Below, one piece after another: positions 37,407 to 46,692 of a stretch of 64,000 bases of DNA. The position numbers and the translations under genes were made by a program. Under the pieces are notes generated by a model. That model saw only the letters and a list, made by a program, of their open reading frames with translations. It was not told where the DNA came from and did no database searches. The stretch is from contig NZ_CP130044.1 of the NCBI RefSeq assembly GCF_030505395.1, positions 2,651,001-2,715,000 on the forward strand, written 5' to 3'. Source of the DNA: Asticcacaulis sp. ZE23SCel15 (GTDB lineage: Bacteria > Pseudomonadota > Alphaproteobacteria > Caulobacterales > Caulobacteraceae). Numbering within the stretch: position 1 is the stretch's first letter; each line of letters starts with the position of its first letter.

Positions 37407-38039
37407 ATGCGCGATCCTATCGACAATCTGACTATGAATCTGGTGCCTATGGTGGTGGAGCAATCCAGCCGCGGTGAGCGCGCCTACGATATCTTCTCGC
37501 GTATGCTGAAAGAACGCATCATCTTCCTGACCGGCCCGTTTGAAGACGGTATGGCCAGCCTGATCTGCGCGCAGCTTCTTTTCCTTGAGTCGGAAAATCC
37601 GAAGAAGGAAATCGCGATGTACATCAACTCGCCCGGCGGTCAGGTGACCTCGGCCCTGGCGATCTATGACGTCATGCAGTACATCAAATCGCCGGTATCA
37701 ACGGTCTGCATCGGTATGGCTGCATCGGCCGGTTCGCTGATCCTGCAAGCCGGTGAAGCCGGTCAGCGCTTCTCCCTGCCCAATTCCAAGATCATGGTCC
37801 ACCAGCCTTCGGGTGGCGCGCGCGGTATGGCGTCGGACATCGAAATTCAGGCCGAAGATATCCGCAAAACCAAGAAGCTGCTCAACGAAATCTACGTCAA
37901 GCACACCGGTCAAAGCTATGAAACGATCGAGCGCACGCTGGATCGTGACCGCTATATGACCGCCTTGGAAGCCAAGGACTTTGGTCTGGTCGACCACGTT
38001 TACGAAAAGCGTACTGATACGGTCGAAGTCGTTAAGTAG
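37407..38039 (+). CDS. clpP: ATP-dependent Clp protease proteolytic subunit
   Basis: This 210-residue serine protease forms the double heptamer used by ClpX (and ClpA). '[20 protein letters not shown]' has the nucleophile Ser107, and 'MVHQPSGG' has the His. '[19 protein letters not shown]' replaces the usual IDD segment. In Caulobacter ClpXP degrades CtrA. The last 8 bases overlap the opposing HAD gene, so it is not in direct operon with clpX. Confidence 0.96.
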   Translation: MRDPIDNLTMNLVPMVVEQSSRGERAYDIFSRMLKERIIFLTGPFEDGMASLICAQLLFLESENPKKEIAMYINSPGGQVTSALAIYDVMQYIKSPVSTVCIGMAASAGSLILQAGEAGQRFSLPNSKIMVHQPSGGARGMASDIEIQAEDIRKTKKLLNEIYVKHTGQSYETIERTLDRDRYMTALEAKDFGLVDHVYEKRTDTVEVVK

Positions 38040-38661
38040 GCTTGCCCGTAAACACCCTGTAATACCCCTTGTCGGCGGCTTTGATCATCTCAAAGTCGCC
38101 GCTTGTGTCTCCGAAGGCTGTCGCGAGTTGCATTGATTCGCCGTAAACCGCTTTCAGGCGCGCAACCTTTTCTGGCCCCCGGCAGTTCAGTCCGTTGAGA
38201 TTGGGCAACAGCCGGTCGTCGGCAGAAAATCCAAGTTTGCTGCCGATCACAAGGTCCGCCCCCAGATATGCCCCGAACGCGCCGACCAGTATGTCCGGAG
38301 AGGCCGTGACGATCACACGCAGGCGATCCGGCTGTTTTTGTTCGTCCCATGCGATCAGAGCGTCGGGCCGGAACAGCTTATCCTTATGGCTATCTGCGAA
38401 GGCTGCGATCATATCTTGAAGCTCTGAGCGCCTTATGCTGCCCAGTAATTTATGGATCAGCCGGGATTTTAATGCCCCCCGGTCTTTGGTCTTTATATAG
38501 TGCGTGATCAATGACGGGCTTGAGGCAAACGCCCACGCAAGCTTGGGGTAACCGCAATGCCAGACCAGAAAGGCCGTAAAGCTGTCCTTATAGGTCAGGG
38601 TGCCGTCAAAATCGAAGGCGGCGATTTGAGGGGCGGGTGCTTCATTTGCGGAAGGCATCAA
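38032..38661 (-). CDS. HAD-IB family hydrolase between clpP and clpX
   Basis: This 209-residue HAD superfamily phosphatase has motif I '[14 protein letters not shown]' (DxDGT), motif II 'VIVTASPD' and motif III/IV '[12 protein letters not shown]' (GDxxGD). This pattern resembles the HAD-IB (SerB/phosphatidylglycerophosphate phosphatase-like) group. The substrate is unknown. It is antisense to, and between, clpP and clpX, and its 3' end overlaps clpP by 8 bp. Start at 38661 or 38658 (adjacent Met). Confidence 0.88.
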   Translation of the reverse strand: MMPSANEAPAPQIAAFDFDGTLTYKDSFTAFLVWHCGYPKLAWAFASSPSLITHYIKTKDRGALKSRLIHKLLGSIRRSELQDMIAAFADSHKDKLFRPDALIAWDEQKQPDRLRVIVTASPDILVGAFGAYLGADLVIGSKLGFSADDRLLPNLNGLNCRGPEKVARLKAVYGESMQLATAFGDTSGDFEMIKAADKGYYRVFTGKPT

Positions 38662-38933
38662 CAGGGCCGTTTATGAGTGTGGCTTTTATTCCTCATATTC
38701 CATCCTATATAGAAATTCATCCCGCTAATTGTGGTCGGGGACACTAAAACCCCAAAGGATGCGGTTGAGGCGTGGTCTAAACTGTGCATAGATCGCCATT
38801 AGACCCGTATGTTACGCGGATATGTAGCGAAAATAGCCTTTTTTTAATCCCTAAGAAGGCATAGTGTCGGTTTGAAGCGGGAACGTGTGTCGTACTTGGA
38901 CCCACGGGCCGCGCATGAGGTGAGAAAGCGCTT

Positions 38934-40193
38934 ATGACGAAAGCCGCCAGTGGCGATAGCAAAAGTACCCTTTACTGCTCCTTCTGCGGAAAGAGCCAGC
39001 ATGAGGTACGTAAACTAATAGCGGGGCCGACCGTCTTCATCTGTGATGAATGCGTTGAGCTGTGCATGGACATCATTCGTGAAGAGCACAAGATCGCTTT
39101 CGTGAAGTCCAAGGACGGCGTGCCGACCCCCAAAGAGATTCGTGAAGTCCTCGACGACTATGTGATTGGCCAGTCTCAGGCCAAGAAGGTTTTGTCGGTC
39201 GCGGTTCACAACCACTATAAGCGCCTGAATCATGCCGCTAAAGGCAATGATGTTGAACTGGCCAAGTCCAACATCATGCTGATCGGGCCGACCGGTTCGG
39301 GTAAGACGCTGCTGGCTCAGACTTTGGCGCGCATCATTGATGTGCCGTTCACTATGGCCGACGCCACCACCCTGACCGAAGCCGGTTATGTCGGTGAAGA
39401 CGTCGAAAACATTATCCTGAAGCTGCTGCAATCGGCGGATTATAATGTCGAACGCGCGCAACGCGGCATCGTCTATATCGACGAAGTTGATAAGATCTCG
39501 CGCAAATCCGACAATCCGTCGATCACCCGCGACGTGTCGGGTGAAGGCGTTCAGCAGGCGCTTTTGAAGATCATGGAAGGCACGGTTGCAAGCGTTCCGC
39601 CGCAAGGTGGCCGCAAGCATCCACAGCAGGAGTTCCTGCAAGTGGACACCACCAATATCCTGTTCATCTGTGGTGGCGCGTTTGCTGGTCTGGAAAAGAT
39701 CATTTCCAGCCGTGGCAAGGGCACCTCGATCGGGTTTGGCGCTACGGTTAAAGACCCGGAAGAACGTCGCTTGGGCGAAGTCCTGCACCAGGTTGAGCCT
39801 GATGACCTGATGAAGTTCGGCCTGATCCCGGAATTTATCGGCCGTCTGCCGGTTCTCGCGACCCTCGAAGACCTTGATGAGGCTACCCTTGTCAAGATTT
39901 TGACGGAACCAAAGAATGCGTTGATCAAGCAATATGCGCGGCTGTTTGAGATGGAAAACGTCACCCTGACCTTTACGGAAGAGGCGCTGTTTGCTGTCGC
40001 TAAGAAGGCCATTGTGCGTAAGACCGGCGCGCGCGGTTTGCGCTCGATCCTTGAGGCCATTCTGCTCGATACCATGTACGAACTGCCGAACATGCAGGGC
40101 GTCGAAGAGGTTGTCATTAATGGCGAAGTCGTCGAAGAACGCTCACAGCCACTGCTTATCTACGCCGAAAAGCGTGGCGGCGGCGCGGCTTAA
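38934..40193 (+). CDS. clpX: Clp protease ATP-binding subunit ClpX
   Basis: This 419-residue AAA+ unfoldase hands substrates to ClpP. The N-terminal zinc domain has '[11 protein letters not shown]' and 'CDECVELC' (four Cys ligands). Walker A is '[12 protein letters not shown]', Walker B is '[10 protein letters not shown]', and the pore loop '[10 protein letters not shown]' is present. '[11 protein letters not shown]' is also diagnostic. A strong terminator follows 24 bases after the stop. Confidence 0.97.
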   Translation: MTKAASGDSKSTLYCSFCGKSQHEVRKLIAGPTVFICDECVELCMDIIREEHKIAFVKSKDGVPTPKEIREVLDDYVIGQSQAKKVLSVAVHNHYKRLNHAAKGNDVELAKSNIMLIGPTGSGKTLLAQTLARIIDVPFTMADATTLTEAGYVGEDVENIILKLLQSADYNVERAQRGIVYIDEVDKISRKSDNPSITRDVSGEGVQQALLKIMEGTVASVPPQGGRKHPQQEFLQVDTTNILFICGGAFAGLEKIISSRGKGTSIGFGATVKDPEERRLGEVLHQVEPDDLMKFGLIPEFIGRLPVLATLEDLDEATLVKILTEPKNALIKQYARLFEMENVTLTFTEEALFAVAKKAIVRKTGARGLRSILEAILLDTMYELPNMQGVEEVVINGEVVEERSQPLLIYAEKRGGGAA

Positions 40194-40216
40194 CTTTTGC
40201 CTATGTTTAAAATATT

Positions 40217-40246
40217 ATGCGCTCCTTACGGAGCGCATTTTTTTTA
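40217..40246 (+). terminator. Terminator after clpX
   Basis: ATGCGCTCC pairs with GGAGCGCAT (40217-40225 with 40230-40238) around TTAC, followed by eight or nine Ts. It isolates the HNH gene from clpX. Confidence 0.92.
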
Positions 40247-40258
40247 TTTGAGGACAGA

Positions 40259-41062
40259 ATGGAGTTTCTACGGCCAGTTTTCAAAAGACGAGTTGCGGAT
40301 TTGTTATCGGAAGCAGGCGTGGATATTTCCAATTGGGGAGCCAGTAACAACCCTAAATACTGCTTTGAGTGGTCATTCATTGATGATGAACGGCTTGTCC
40401 TGAACCTCTGGTACGATAATATGGAAATTCTAGGCAAGTCTGTGTCGCATAATATGAATTTTAGAGCTGATGCCTTACAGAATAGGATTAATAATCCTAA
40501 GAAAGGTTGGCATAGACGTGGCCTTAAAATAGATGAGCACTTGCAAATAGCAGTTACAAAAAATATACCGGTGAGAATTATTCTTTTAGAAGGTGATAGG
40601 CGGAAAACTAACGATGAGAATGAGCAGGCGTCTTATGTCTACTACAGGCATCTTGATTCCCAATTTTGGAGCATTTCTCATTATGATTTCGACAGCGGTG
40701 AATGTGTCATTGAACGCGGTAAATATTGCGATCAATTTTCTCAAGGTATTACAGATTATATACGTCAGAAAGACGAATATTTAGTCAATTGTTACTTTAG
40801 AGACCGAGCTAAACGGCAACTCGTCTTGGAGCGAGCAAAGGGAAGATGTGAATACTGTGGAACGGCTGGCTTCCTGATGGAGAATGGGGCCGCTTATATC
40901 GAGACGCATCACATTACGCCACTCTCAGAGTTTGGAGCTGATGAGGTATGGAATATGATCGCCTTGTGTCCAACGCATCATAGAGAAGCTCATTATGGAC
41001 TAAATAGACATGAACGGGCTCATCAATTTAGGGCATTCATCAAATCGATTCGCATCGATTGA
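40259..41062 (+). CDS. HNH endonuclease of foreign character
   Basis: This 267-residue protein has a C-terminal HNH nuclease domain: zinc-type Cys pair 'CEYC' (197-200), catalytic 'THHITPL' (His217-His218) and 'LCPTHHREAHYG' (Cys237, His240-241). The N-terminal 190 residues ('VSHNMNFRADALQNRINNPK', 'VRIILLEGDRR') form a domain I cannot assign; it could bind or sense DNA, as in orphan McrA-like restriction enzymes. Start at 40259 has a GAGGA site. Base and codon use is visibly AT-richer than all its neighbours, and just after its stop begins the 3' stub of another gene, so it is likely acquired. A defence role is plausible but unproven. Confidence 0.85.
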   Translation: MEFLRPVFKRRVADLLSEAGVDISNWGASNNPKYCFEWSFIDDERLVLNLWYDNMEILGKSVSHNMNFRADALQNRINNPKKGWHRRGLKIDEHLQIAVTKNIPVRIILLEGDRRKTNDENEQASYVYYRHLDSQFWSISHYDFDSGECVIERGKYCDQFSQGITDYIRQKDEYLVNCYFRDRAKRQLVLERAKGRCEYCGTAGFLMENGAAYIETHHITPLSEFGADEVWNMIALCPTHHREAHYGLNRHERAHQFRAFIKSIRID

Positions 41063-41074
41063 TATCCTAAAGGA

Positions 41075-41323
41075 GTGAAAGCGACCGCCGACGCGGGGGC
41101 TATAAAGGCGGGCTATAATCTGGTGCGTCTGCCTTATGAGATCAAAATACTGTTTGAGGAATGGCTTAGGCTTAATTTTCCGGATCGGGCCAATAAGGTG
41201 TTGAACCATATCCGCCAATGCCGGGATGGCAAACTGAATGACCCGCAATTCGGCAGCCGCATGACGGGGCAGGGGCCTTATGCTGATCTGATCGCCCAAA
41301 GGTTCGCGCTGGCGGTCTAGCGC
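41075..41323 (+). pseudogene. 3' remnant of a PA0069-type radical SAM protein gene
   Basis: The open 81-codon frame encodes only the last part of a PA0069 family radical SAM protein: 'AGYNLVRLPYEIKILFEEWL', 'FPDRANKVLNHIRQCRDGK' and 'GPYADLIAQRFALA' are the family's C-terminal blocks. The roughly 270 N-terminal residues with the CxxxCxxC cluster motif are missing. Homology begins about 15 bases after the HNH stop codon. The stub may carry a GTG start at 41075 but is unlikely to make a useful product. Most likely the HNH gene replaced the 5' part. The stop lies at 41318-41320. Confidence 0.8.
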
Positions 41324-41421
41324 CACGGACTGAGCTGGAAACCAAGTAATCTCGATTACAGTCAGTTCCGCGGCGGTGATCCGCAAATGGCTCTATTTTA
41401 AGAGCGCGCATTTATATCCGT

Positions 41422-42582
41422 TTAAAGCTTAACCGTCGCGCCACCGTTATCGGCGCTTTTGTACATGGCCTGAATGATACGCATGTCGCGCAGGCCCATT
41501 TCGCCGGGAGTGCGGTGTGGTTGACCCGTACGGGCGGCGGTTGAGAAGCCGTCGAGCTGAGCGGCAAACTGCACCAGAGAATCGCCAGCGCGGATCGGGC
41601 GGGTGGCGTCGGTATGGATCACGCCGCCAACGCTGCTGTAATCCGTGGCGGGATTAAGCGCGATATAGCCCTTGGTGCCGAGTATACGCTGCTGGCTGGT
41701 GTAGGCAAAGGTATAGGATGACGACCCTTGCGCGGTGATGCCTGACGCGAACATCAACCGCCAGTCAACGCCGCCTTCGACCTCAGTAAAGCGTGGATCG
41801 CCTGCCGGTGTTGTATAGACGGCCGAGACGGCAATCGGTGGTTCATCGACATACATCAGGCAGCCGTTGAGCGCATAGATGCCGATATCATACATCGACC
41901 CGCCGCCGCCCAGCGCCTTTTCCAGCCGCCATTTGACCGGCGGGTAAGACGGGTCGGCCGGAAAGCCGGTTTCGCCAGAGAAATAGCGGATATCCCCGAT
42001 TTCACCGGCGCGCAGACGGCGCAGGGCTTCCACATTGTTAGGCTCGAAATGCACGCGGTACGCCACGCCCAATTGCCGGTTGGCGGCTTTGGCTGCGGCG
42101 ACCATCGCTTCACATTCCGCAACGGTTGAGGCCATCGGCTTTTCGCACAAAACATGCTTGCCGGCCTTGAGCGCGCGGATGGTGTATTCAGCATGCAGGC
42201 CGACCGGCAAGGCGATGTAAACGCAATCGATGTCTTTATCATCGGCGATCTTGTCGAAGTTTTTGTAGTCATAAATGCGGTTGACGCCGTAACGCGCCCC
42301 GATATCGCGGGCTTTTTCAGGGTTACCGGACACCAATGCTGTCACGGCGGATTGAGACGCAGCTTGCAGGCCCGGCAATACCTGCCCAATCGCAAAAGAC
42401 CCAAGCCCCACGACCGCATAGCCCATGCGCTTGGCAGGTGGTTCCGGCATCTGAGGATTGCCGCGCAGGGGCTGACCCTTGGCGACCACCTCCGCCTGAG
42501 CGGCACCCGCTACGGATGCGGCGAGAGGGGCTACGCTTGCCCCCAGCAATAAACGGCGACGGTCGATTTCAAATCCGCTCAT
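41422..42582 (-). CDS. Gfo/Idh/MocA family oxidoreductase with Tat signal
   Basis: This 386-residue NAD(P)-dependent sugar oxidoreductase resembles glucose-fructose oxidoreductase. A twin-arginine signal 'DRRRLLLGASVAPLAAS' (cleavage near 'AQA', about residue 30) implies folded export to the periplasm with its cofactor. The Rossmann part begins 'YAVVGLGSFAIGQVLPGL' and 'CEKPMAS' is the conserved catalytic EKP. Zymomonas GFOR is exported the same way. Substrate is unknown. The start has a good AGCAGATC-spaced GGGAAG site. Confidence 0.9.
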   Translation of the reverse strand: MSGFEIDRRRLLLGASVAPLAASVAGAAQAEVVAKGQPLRGNPQMPEPPAKRMGYAVVGLGSFAIGQVLPGLQAASQSAVTALVSGNPEKARDIGARYGVNRIYDYKNFDKIADDKDIDCVYIALPVGLHAEYTIRALKAGKHVLCEKPMASTVAECEAMVAAAKAANRQLGVAYRVHFEPNNVEALRRLRAGEIGDIRYFSGETGFPADPSYPPVKWRLEKALGGGGSMYDIGIYALNGCLMYVDEPPIAVSAVYTTPAGDPRFTEVEGGVDWRLMFASGITAQGSSSYTFAYTSQQRILGTKGYIALNPATDYSSVGGVIHTDATRPIRAGDSLVQFAAQLDGFSTAARTGQPHRTPGEMGLRDMRIIQAMYKSADNGGATVKL

Positions 42583-42670
42583 GATCTGCTTCCCTGATAA
42601 GTTTAGCGTGATTATTTTCGTTGGACGTTAGCGTTACCATTGTTTCAGAAAAGGTCAAATCAGACGGTAT

Positions 42671-43129
42671 TTAGCGCCGCAATTTTTGAGAGCGGTTTAT
42701 GGTCTGATCCAGAGTTTGCAAAAACTGCGACCGGTTAGCGTTTGAGAACGGCGGCGGACCGCCGGTAATCTCGCCAGTCGAGCGGATATGTTCCATGATA
42801 GAGCGTTGGGCCAGGGCGGCGCCTATTGAATCCTTAGTAAAGGCGCGGCCATTGGGGGCAATGGCATAGGCGTCTTTGGCCAGAACTCTGGCCGCTAAAG
42901 GGATGTCGTTGGTGATGACGATATCCCCGGCCACCGCCTGATCGGCGATCCAGTCATCGGCAATGTCGGGGCCCGCATCGACGATCATCCGCTTGATTAG
43001 CGGTGACTGCGGAATTTGGATGAAGCTGTTGGAGACCACAAAGGTCGGCAGGGTGTAACGCGCGGCGACTTTGTAGGTTTCATCTTTTACCGGGCAGGCG
43101 TCGGCATCTATGTAGATCGTCAGGGTCAT
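42671..43129 (-). CDS. YaiI/YqxD family (DUF188) protein
   Basis: This 152-residue protein is of the UPF0178/YaiI family, a PIN-like NYN-fold group with putative nuclease function. 'IYIDADACPVKDETYKVA', 'DDWIADQAVAGDIVITNDIPLA' and 'GPPPFSNANRSQFLQTLD' are the standard blocks, and the conserved acidic residues (D7, D9, D54-like and D72-like) are present. It lies alone, upstream of lon on the other strand. Confidence 0.9.
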   Translation of the reverse strand: MTLTIYIDADACPVKDETYKVAARYTLPTFVVSNSFIQIPQSPLIKRMIVDAGPDIADDWIADQAVAGDIVITNDIPLAARVLAKDAYAIAPNGRAFTKDSIGAALAQRSIMEHIRSTGEITGGPPPFSNANRSQFLQTLDQTINRSQKLRR

Positions 43130-43163
43130 GAAGACCTCATACCAGACCAGGCTTTTGGCGTCC

Positions 43164-43191
43164 CTTGATTATTATCCGATCTATCCCACAT
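43164..43191 (+). promoter_or_regulatory. Candidate heat-shock (sigma-32) promoter of lon
   Basis: CTTGAT (43164-43169) and (T)CCCACAT (43184-43191) are separated by 14-15 bp, a good match to the RpoH pattern CTTGAA-N13/15-CCCCATNT. The lon ATG is about 190 bp downstream. It is inferred. Confidence 0.5.
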
Positions 43192-43301
43192 AGAAGTTCA
43201 GGCTCATCCACAGCGTGTTCGGACAAATGGCTATCGGATGGGGGCTGAATCACTCTAACCTTGCAGGGCTAGGGATATCGGGCTTTACTGTCTATTTAAG
43301 T

Positions 43302-43331
43302 TTGCGCTAACGCAGTGCTTCTTGAGCGCAG
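43302..43331 (-). repeat. 30-bp element shared with the clpP upstream region
   Basis: It matches the reverse complement of 37228-37258 with one mismatch and one gap. It can form a stem through GCGCT/AGCGC. It lies in the lon leader, 47 bp before the ATG. Confidence 0.65.
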
Positions 43332-43377
43332 ATCAGAAGTAATTTTCCGGCTCAGGTTTCCTGATTAGGAGTATGTA

Positions 43378-45774
43378 ATGTTTGATGTTTTGACAATTCC
43401 GGTTCTGCCGCTGCGCGACATTGTGGTTTTTCCGCACATGGTTGTGCCGCTGTTTGTCGGCCGGGATAAGTCAGTGCGTGCCCTTGATGAGGTCATGAAG
43501 GGCGATAAGCAGATCCTGCTGGCCACCCAAAAAAATTCCTCCGATGATGATCCTGAAGCCGACGCGATCTACGATATCGGCGTACTGGCCAATGTGTTGC
43601 AATTGTTGAAATTGCCTGATGGCACTGTAAAGGTGCTGGTCGAGGGCAAGTCGCGCGTGAAGATCAAGCGCTTCACAAAGACCGACAGCTATTATGAGGC
43701 TGAATCCTATGCGCTGGAGCCCAGCCTGTCGGAAGGCCCTGATCTTGAAGCGTTGGTGCGCGCAGTTTCTGAGCAGTTTGAAAACTATATCAAGCTGAAC
43801 AAGAAAATTCCGGCCGAAGCTGTGGCGACCCTGGCTGAAATTTCCGAGCCCGACGTGTTGGCTGATTCTATCGCCGCCCATCTGGTGATCAAGATTGCCG
43901 ATAAGCAGAACCTGCTGGAGCAGCTTTCGGTCACCAAGCGCCTTGAGAAAATCTATGCCCTTATGGAAGGCGAAATCTCCGTCCTCCAGGTCGAGAAGAA
44001 AATCCGCTCACGCGTCAAGCGCCAGATGGAGAAGACACAGCGCGAATATTACCTGAATGAGCAGATGAAGGCCATTCAGCGCGAACTGGGTGAGCAGGAC
44101 GAGGGCAAGGACGAATTGGTCGAGCTTGAGAAGAAGATCAAGGCGACCAAACTGTCCAAAGAAGCCCGCGACAAGGCGATGGCTGAGCTGAATAAGCTAC
44201 GCCATATGTCGCCTATGTCGGCGGAATTGACGGTGGTGCGCAACTACCTCGACTGGCTGCTGGCCATTCCATGGGGTGCTGCCAAGACCAAGCCGATCAA
44301 GCTGGATAAGGCTGAGGAAATCCTCGATGCCGATCACTATGGTCTGGAAAAGGTCAAGGAGCGCATCCTCGAGCATCTGGCCGTGCAGGCGCGTATGGGC
44401 ACGCTTAAAGGGCCGATCCTGTGCCTTGTTGGGCCTCCCGGTGTCGGTAAGACGTCACTCGGCAAATCGATCGCCAAGGCGACGGGGCGCGAATTTGTGC
44501 GCATCTCATTAGGCGGGGTGCGTGACGAATCCGAAATCCGCGGTCACCGCCGTACCTATATCGGCTCCATGCCCGGTAAGATCATTCAGTCGATGAAAAA
44601 GGCCAAGACGACGAACGCCTTCTTCCTGCTGGATGAGATCGACAAGATGGGCGCTGACTGGCGCGGTGATCCGGCCTCGGCCTTGCTTGAGGTGCTTGAT
44701 CCGGCGCAGAACTCGACCTTCAACGACCATTATCTTGAGGTCGATTATGACCTGTCCAAGATCATGTTCGTGACGACGGCCAACTCGCTCAACATGCCGC
44801 AGCCCTTGCTCGACCGGATGGAGATCATCCGCATCCCCGGCTATACTGAGGATGAAAAGGTTGAGATCGCCAAGCGTCATATCCTGCCGGTGCTGGCCAA
44901 AGAACATGGCTTGTCGGCTGAGGAATGGATCGTGCCGGAACAGGCTATCCGTGATCTGATCCGTTATTACACGCGTGAAGCCGGTGTGCGCTCATTAGAG
45001 CGTGAACTCAGCAATCTGGCGCGTAAGACCATTCGCGATCTGGCCAAGGAGAAGGTCAAATCGATTACGGTCGATGATGAGCGTGTGGCCAAATACGCTG
45101 GTGTGCGTAAGTTCCATTACGGTGCCACCGATGAAGAAGATCTCGTCGGTATGGTCACAGGGCTGGCGTGGACGGAATTTGGCGGTGATATCCTTACCAT
45201 CGAAGCCATCAAAATGCCCGGTAAGGGCGGCATGAAGGTCACCGGCAACCTCAAAGAGGTCATGAAGGAATTGGTCTCTGCGGCCAATTCCTACGTGAAG
45301 GCTTTGGCGCCGAAATTCGGTATCCTGCCGCCGGTGTTTGATAAGACCGATGTCCATGTCCACGTCCCGGAAGGAGCAACGCCTAAAGATGGCCCCTCGG
45401 CCGGTGTGGCTATGGTCACCGCTATGGTGTCTGTGCTGACGGGTATTCCGGTACGCAAAGATCTGGCTATGACGGGTGAAATTACCCTGCGTGGGCGGGT
45501 GCTGGCGATCGGCGGGCTGAAAGAAAAGCTGCTGGCGGCGTTGCGCTCTGGCATCAAAACCGTGCTCATCCCGAAAGAGAATGAGAAAGACCTGATTGAT
45601 CTGCCAGCCAATGTAAAGTCGGGGCTGGAGATCATCCCGGTATCTCTGGTTGAGGATGTCCTGAAACACGCCCTGACTAAGCCGCTCGAATCTATTGAGT
45701 GGGTGGAGCCGGTGGTGGTCGCAGGCGCTGCGGTTGCCGCCATTGATGATCCGGATGCACTCACCGCACATTAA
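43378..45774 (+). CDS. lon: ATP-dependent protease Lon
   Basis: This 798-residue AAA+ serine protease degrades misfolded and short-lived proteins (in Caulobacter also DnaA and CcrM). The N-terminal substrate domain starts 'VLPLRDIVVFPHMVVPLFVGRD'. Walker A is 'GPPGVGKTSLGKS' (about residue 351), Walker B 'FLLDEIDKMG', and the catalytic serine is Ser674 in 'PKDGPSAGVAMV' with the Lys further on. A normal-length LonA. It has its own promoter and a strong terminator. Confidence 0.97.
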   Translation: MFDVLTIPVLPLRDIVVFPHMVVPLFVGRDKSVRALDEVMKGDKQILLATQKNSSDDDPEADAIYDIGVLANVLQLLKLPDGTVKVLVEGKSRVKIKRFTKTDSYYEAESYALEPSLSEGPDLEALVRAVSEQFENYIKLNKKIPAEAVATLAEISEPDVLADSIAAHLVIKIADKQNLLEQLSVTKRLEKIYALMEGEISVLQVEKKIRSRVKRQMEKTQREYYLNEQMKAIQRELGEQDEGKDELVELEKKIKATKLSKEARDKAMAELNKLRHMSPMSAELTVVRNYLDWLLAIPWGAAKTKPIKLDKAEEILDADHYGLEKVKERILEHLAVQARMGTLKGPILCLVGPPGVGKTSLGKSIAKATGREFVRISLGGVRDESEIRGHRRTYIGSMPGKIIQSMKKAKTTNAFFLLDEIDKMGADWRGDPASALLEVLDPAQNSTFNDHYLEVDYDLSKIMFVTTANSLNMPQPLLDRMEIIRIPGYTEDEKVEIAKRHILPVLAKEHGLSAEEWIVPEQAIRDLIRYYTREAGVRSLERELSNLARKTIRDLAKEKVKSITVDDERVAKYAGVRKFHYGATDEEDLVGMVTGLAWTEFGGDILTIEAIKMPGKGGMKVTGNLKEVMKELVSAANSYVKALAPKFGILPPVFDKTDVHVHVPEGATPKDGPSAGVAMVTAMVSVLTGIPVRKDLAMTGEITLRGRVLAIGGLKEKLLAALRSGIKTVLIPKENEKDLIDLPANVKSGLEIIPVSLVEDVLKHALTKPLESIEWVEPVVVAGAAVAAIDDPDALTAH

Positions 45775-45796
45775 AAGCGCGTCCCCTTAAAGACAG

Positions 45797-45832
45797 GCCG
45801 GTCTGATTCGTGAGAAACAGACCGGCTTTTTT
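45797..45832 (+). terminator. Terminator after lon
   Basis: GCCGGTCTG pairs with CAGACCGGC (45797-45805 with 45818-45826) and is followed by six Ts. It lies 23 bases after the lon stop. Confidence 0.92.
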
Positions 45833-45952
45833 GTGCGCTGCATCACGGAAGTGTAACGATAAGAAAATGGCCGTGAGGTATAAAAAGACGATAAAATCGC
45901 CTGAAACCCTTAAAAAAACACGGTTTGCGGTGCACAAACTGCAATTTGGGTT

Positions 45953-45982
45953 TTGACCTGACGGTTTTTTTGTAGTCTCTAT
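45953..45982 (+). promoter_or_regulatory. Candidate promoter of hupB
   Basis: TTGACC (45953-45958) followed 18 bp later by CTCTAT (45977-45982) resembles the alphaproteobacterial housekeeping pattern, about 90 bp before the hupB ATG. It is a weak inference. Confidence 0.3.
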
Positions 45983-46073
45983 CGGGTTCACCTTTGAGCG
46001 ACCCTTTGAATATAAGTCGCGGTGATCAAGGGTTAGTTTTAGCAAACCTATACTGATGGTAGGGAGAAGATAT

Positions 46074-46352
46074 ATGACGACGAAAGCTGAACTCGTGGCA
46101 TCGATTGCCGAACAGGCCGGCCTGACCAAAGAGCAAGCCAAAAAGGCACTCGACGCATTTACCGACAGCGTTTCGGATGCTCTCAAAAAAGGCGAAGAAG
46201 TCCGTCTCGTGGGCTTTGGCACCTTCCTGGCTGTCAAGCGCGAAGCTGGCACGGCCCGCAATCCGCGCACCGGTGAAACCGTTGCCCGTCCGGCCAGCAC
46301 GACCGCGCGTTTCCGCGTTGGTGAAGGCCTGAAGTCTGCGCTTAACAGCTAA
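46074..46352 (+). CDS. hupB: DNA-binding protein HU-beta
   Basis: This 92-residue HU protein bends DNA and shapes the nucleoid. 'MTTKAELVASIAEQAGLTK' and 'RLVGFGTFLAVKREAGTARNPRTGE' (with the intercalating NPRTG arm) are typical. The start at 46074 has an AGGGAGAAG site; six codons further upstream are open but unneeded. The gene stands directly after lon, as in many proteobacteria. Confidence 0.96.
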   Translation: MTTKAELVASIAEQAGLTKEQAKKALDAFTDSVSDALKKGEEVRLVGFGTFLAVKREAGTARNPRTGETVARPASTTARFRVGEGLKSALNS

Positions 46353-46411
46353 GACTTATGTGAGACGGTTTTGGCTGCGCGCGCCTCGGATGGGGATAAA
46401 TGCGCACCAGA

Positions 46412-46440
46412 CCGCTTCAATGACTTGACTTCTGAAGCGG
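46412..46440. repeat. Inverted repeat after hupB
   Basis: CCGCTTCA and TGAAGCGG form an 8-bp stem with a 13-base loop, between hupB and tRNA-Val. There is no T-run, so a terminator role is uncertain. Confidence 0.4.
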
Positions 46441-46506
46441 GGGCGGGCAAAGGCTCACCTCCACTTCAGAGACCGCACAGATATACGATGTCATGCGGCT
46501 TTAAGG

Positions 46507-46582
46507 GGGCGATTAGCTCAGCTGGCAGAGCGGCTCGTTTACACCGAGTAGGTCGGCGGTTCGATCCCGTCATCGCCCACCA
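46507..46582 (+). tRNA. tRNA-Val (anticodon TAC)
   Basis: The acceptor stem GGGCGAT/ATCGCCC, D arm AGCTCAGCTGGCAGAGC, anticodon loop TTTACAC (TAC), T arm GGCGGTTCGATCCCGTC, and encoded ACCA (46579-46582) give a 76-base class I tRNA-Val. Confidence 0.95.
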
Positions 46583-46692
46583 AAATCTTATTCATGACCA
46601 AAGTCCTCCGCTACGCTTAGTGTACTTTGTCATGGGACTGAATGGAAAATCAGCTCGAAGCGGTTTCTTCGCTAATTTTTACTTTTTTCATT

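Noticed and set aside
41075-41323. A true small gene of 81 residues
   Set aside because: All of its sequence matches only the C-terminal end of a much longer radical SAM family, so it is treated as a remnant.
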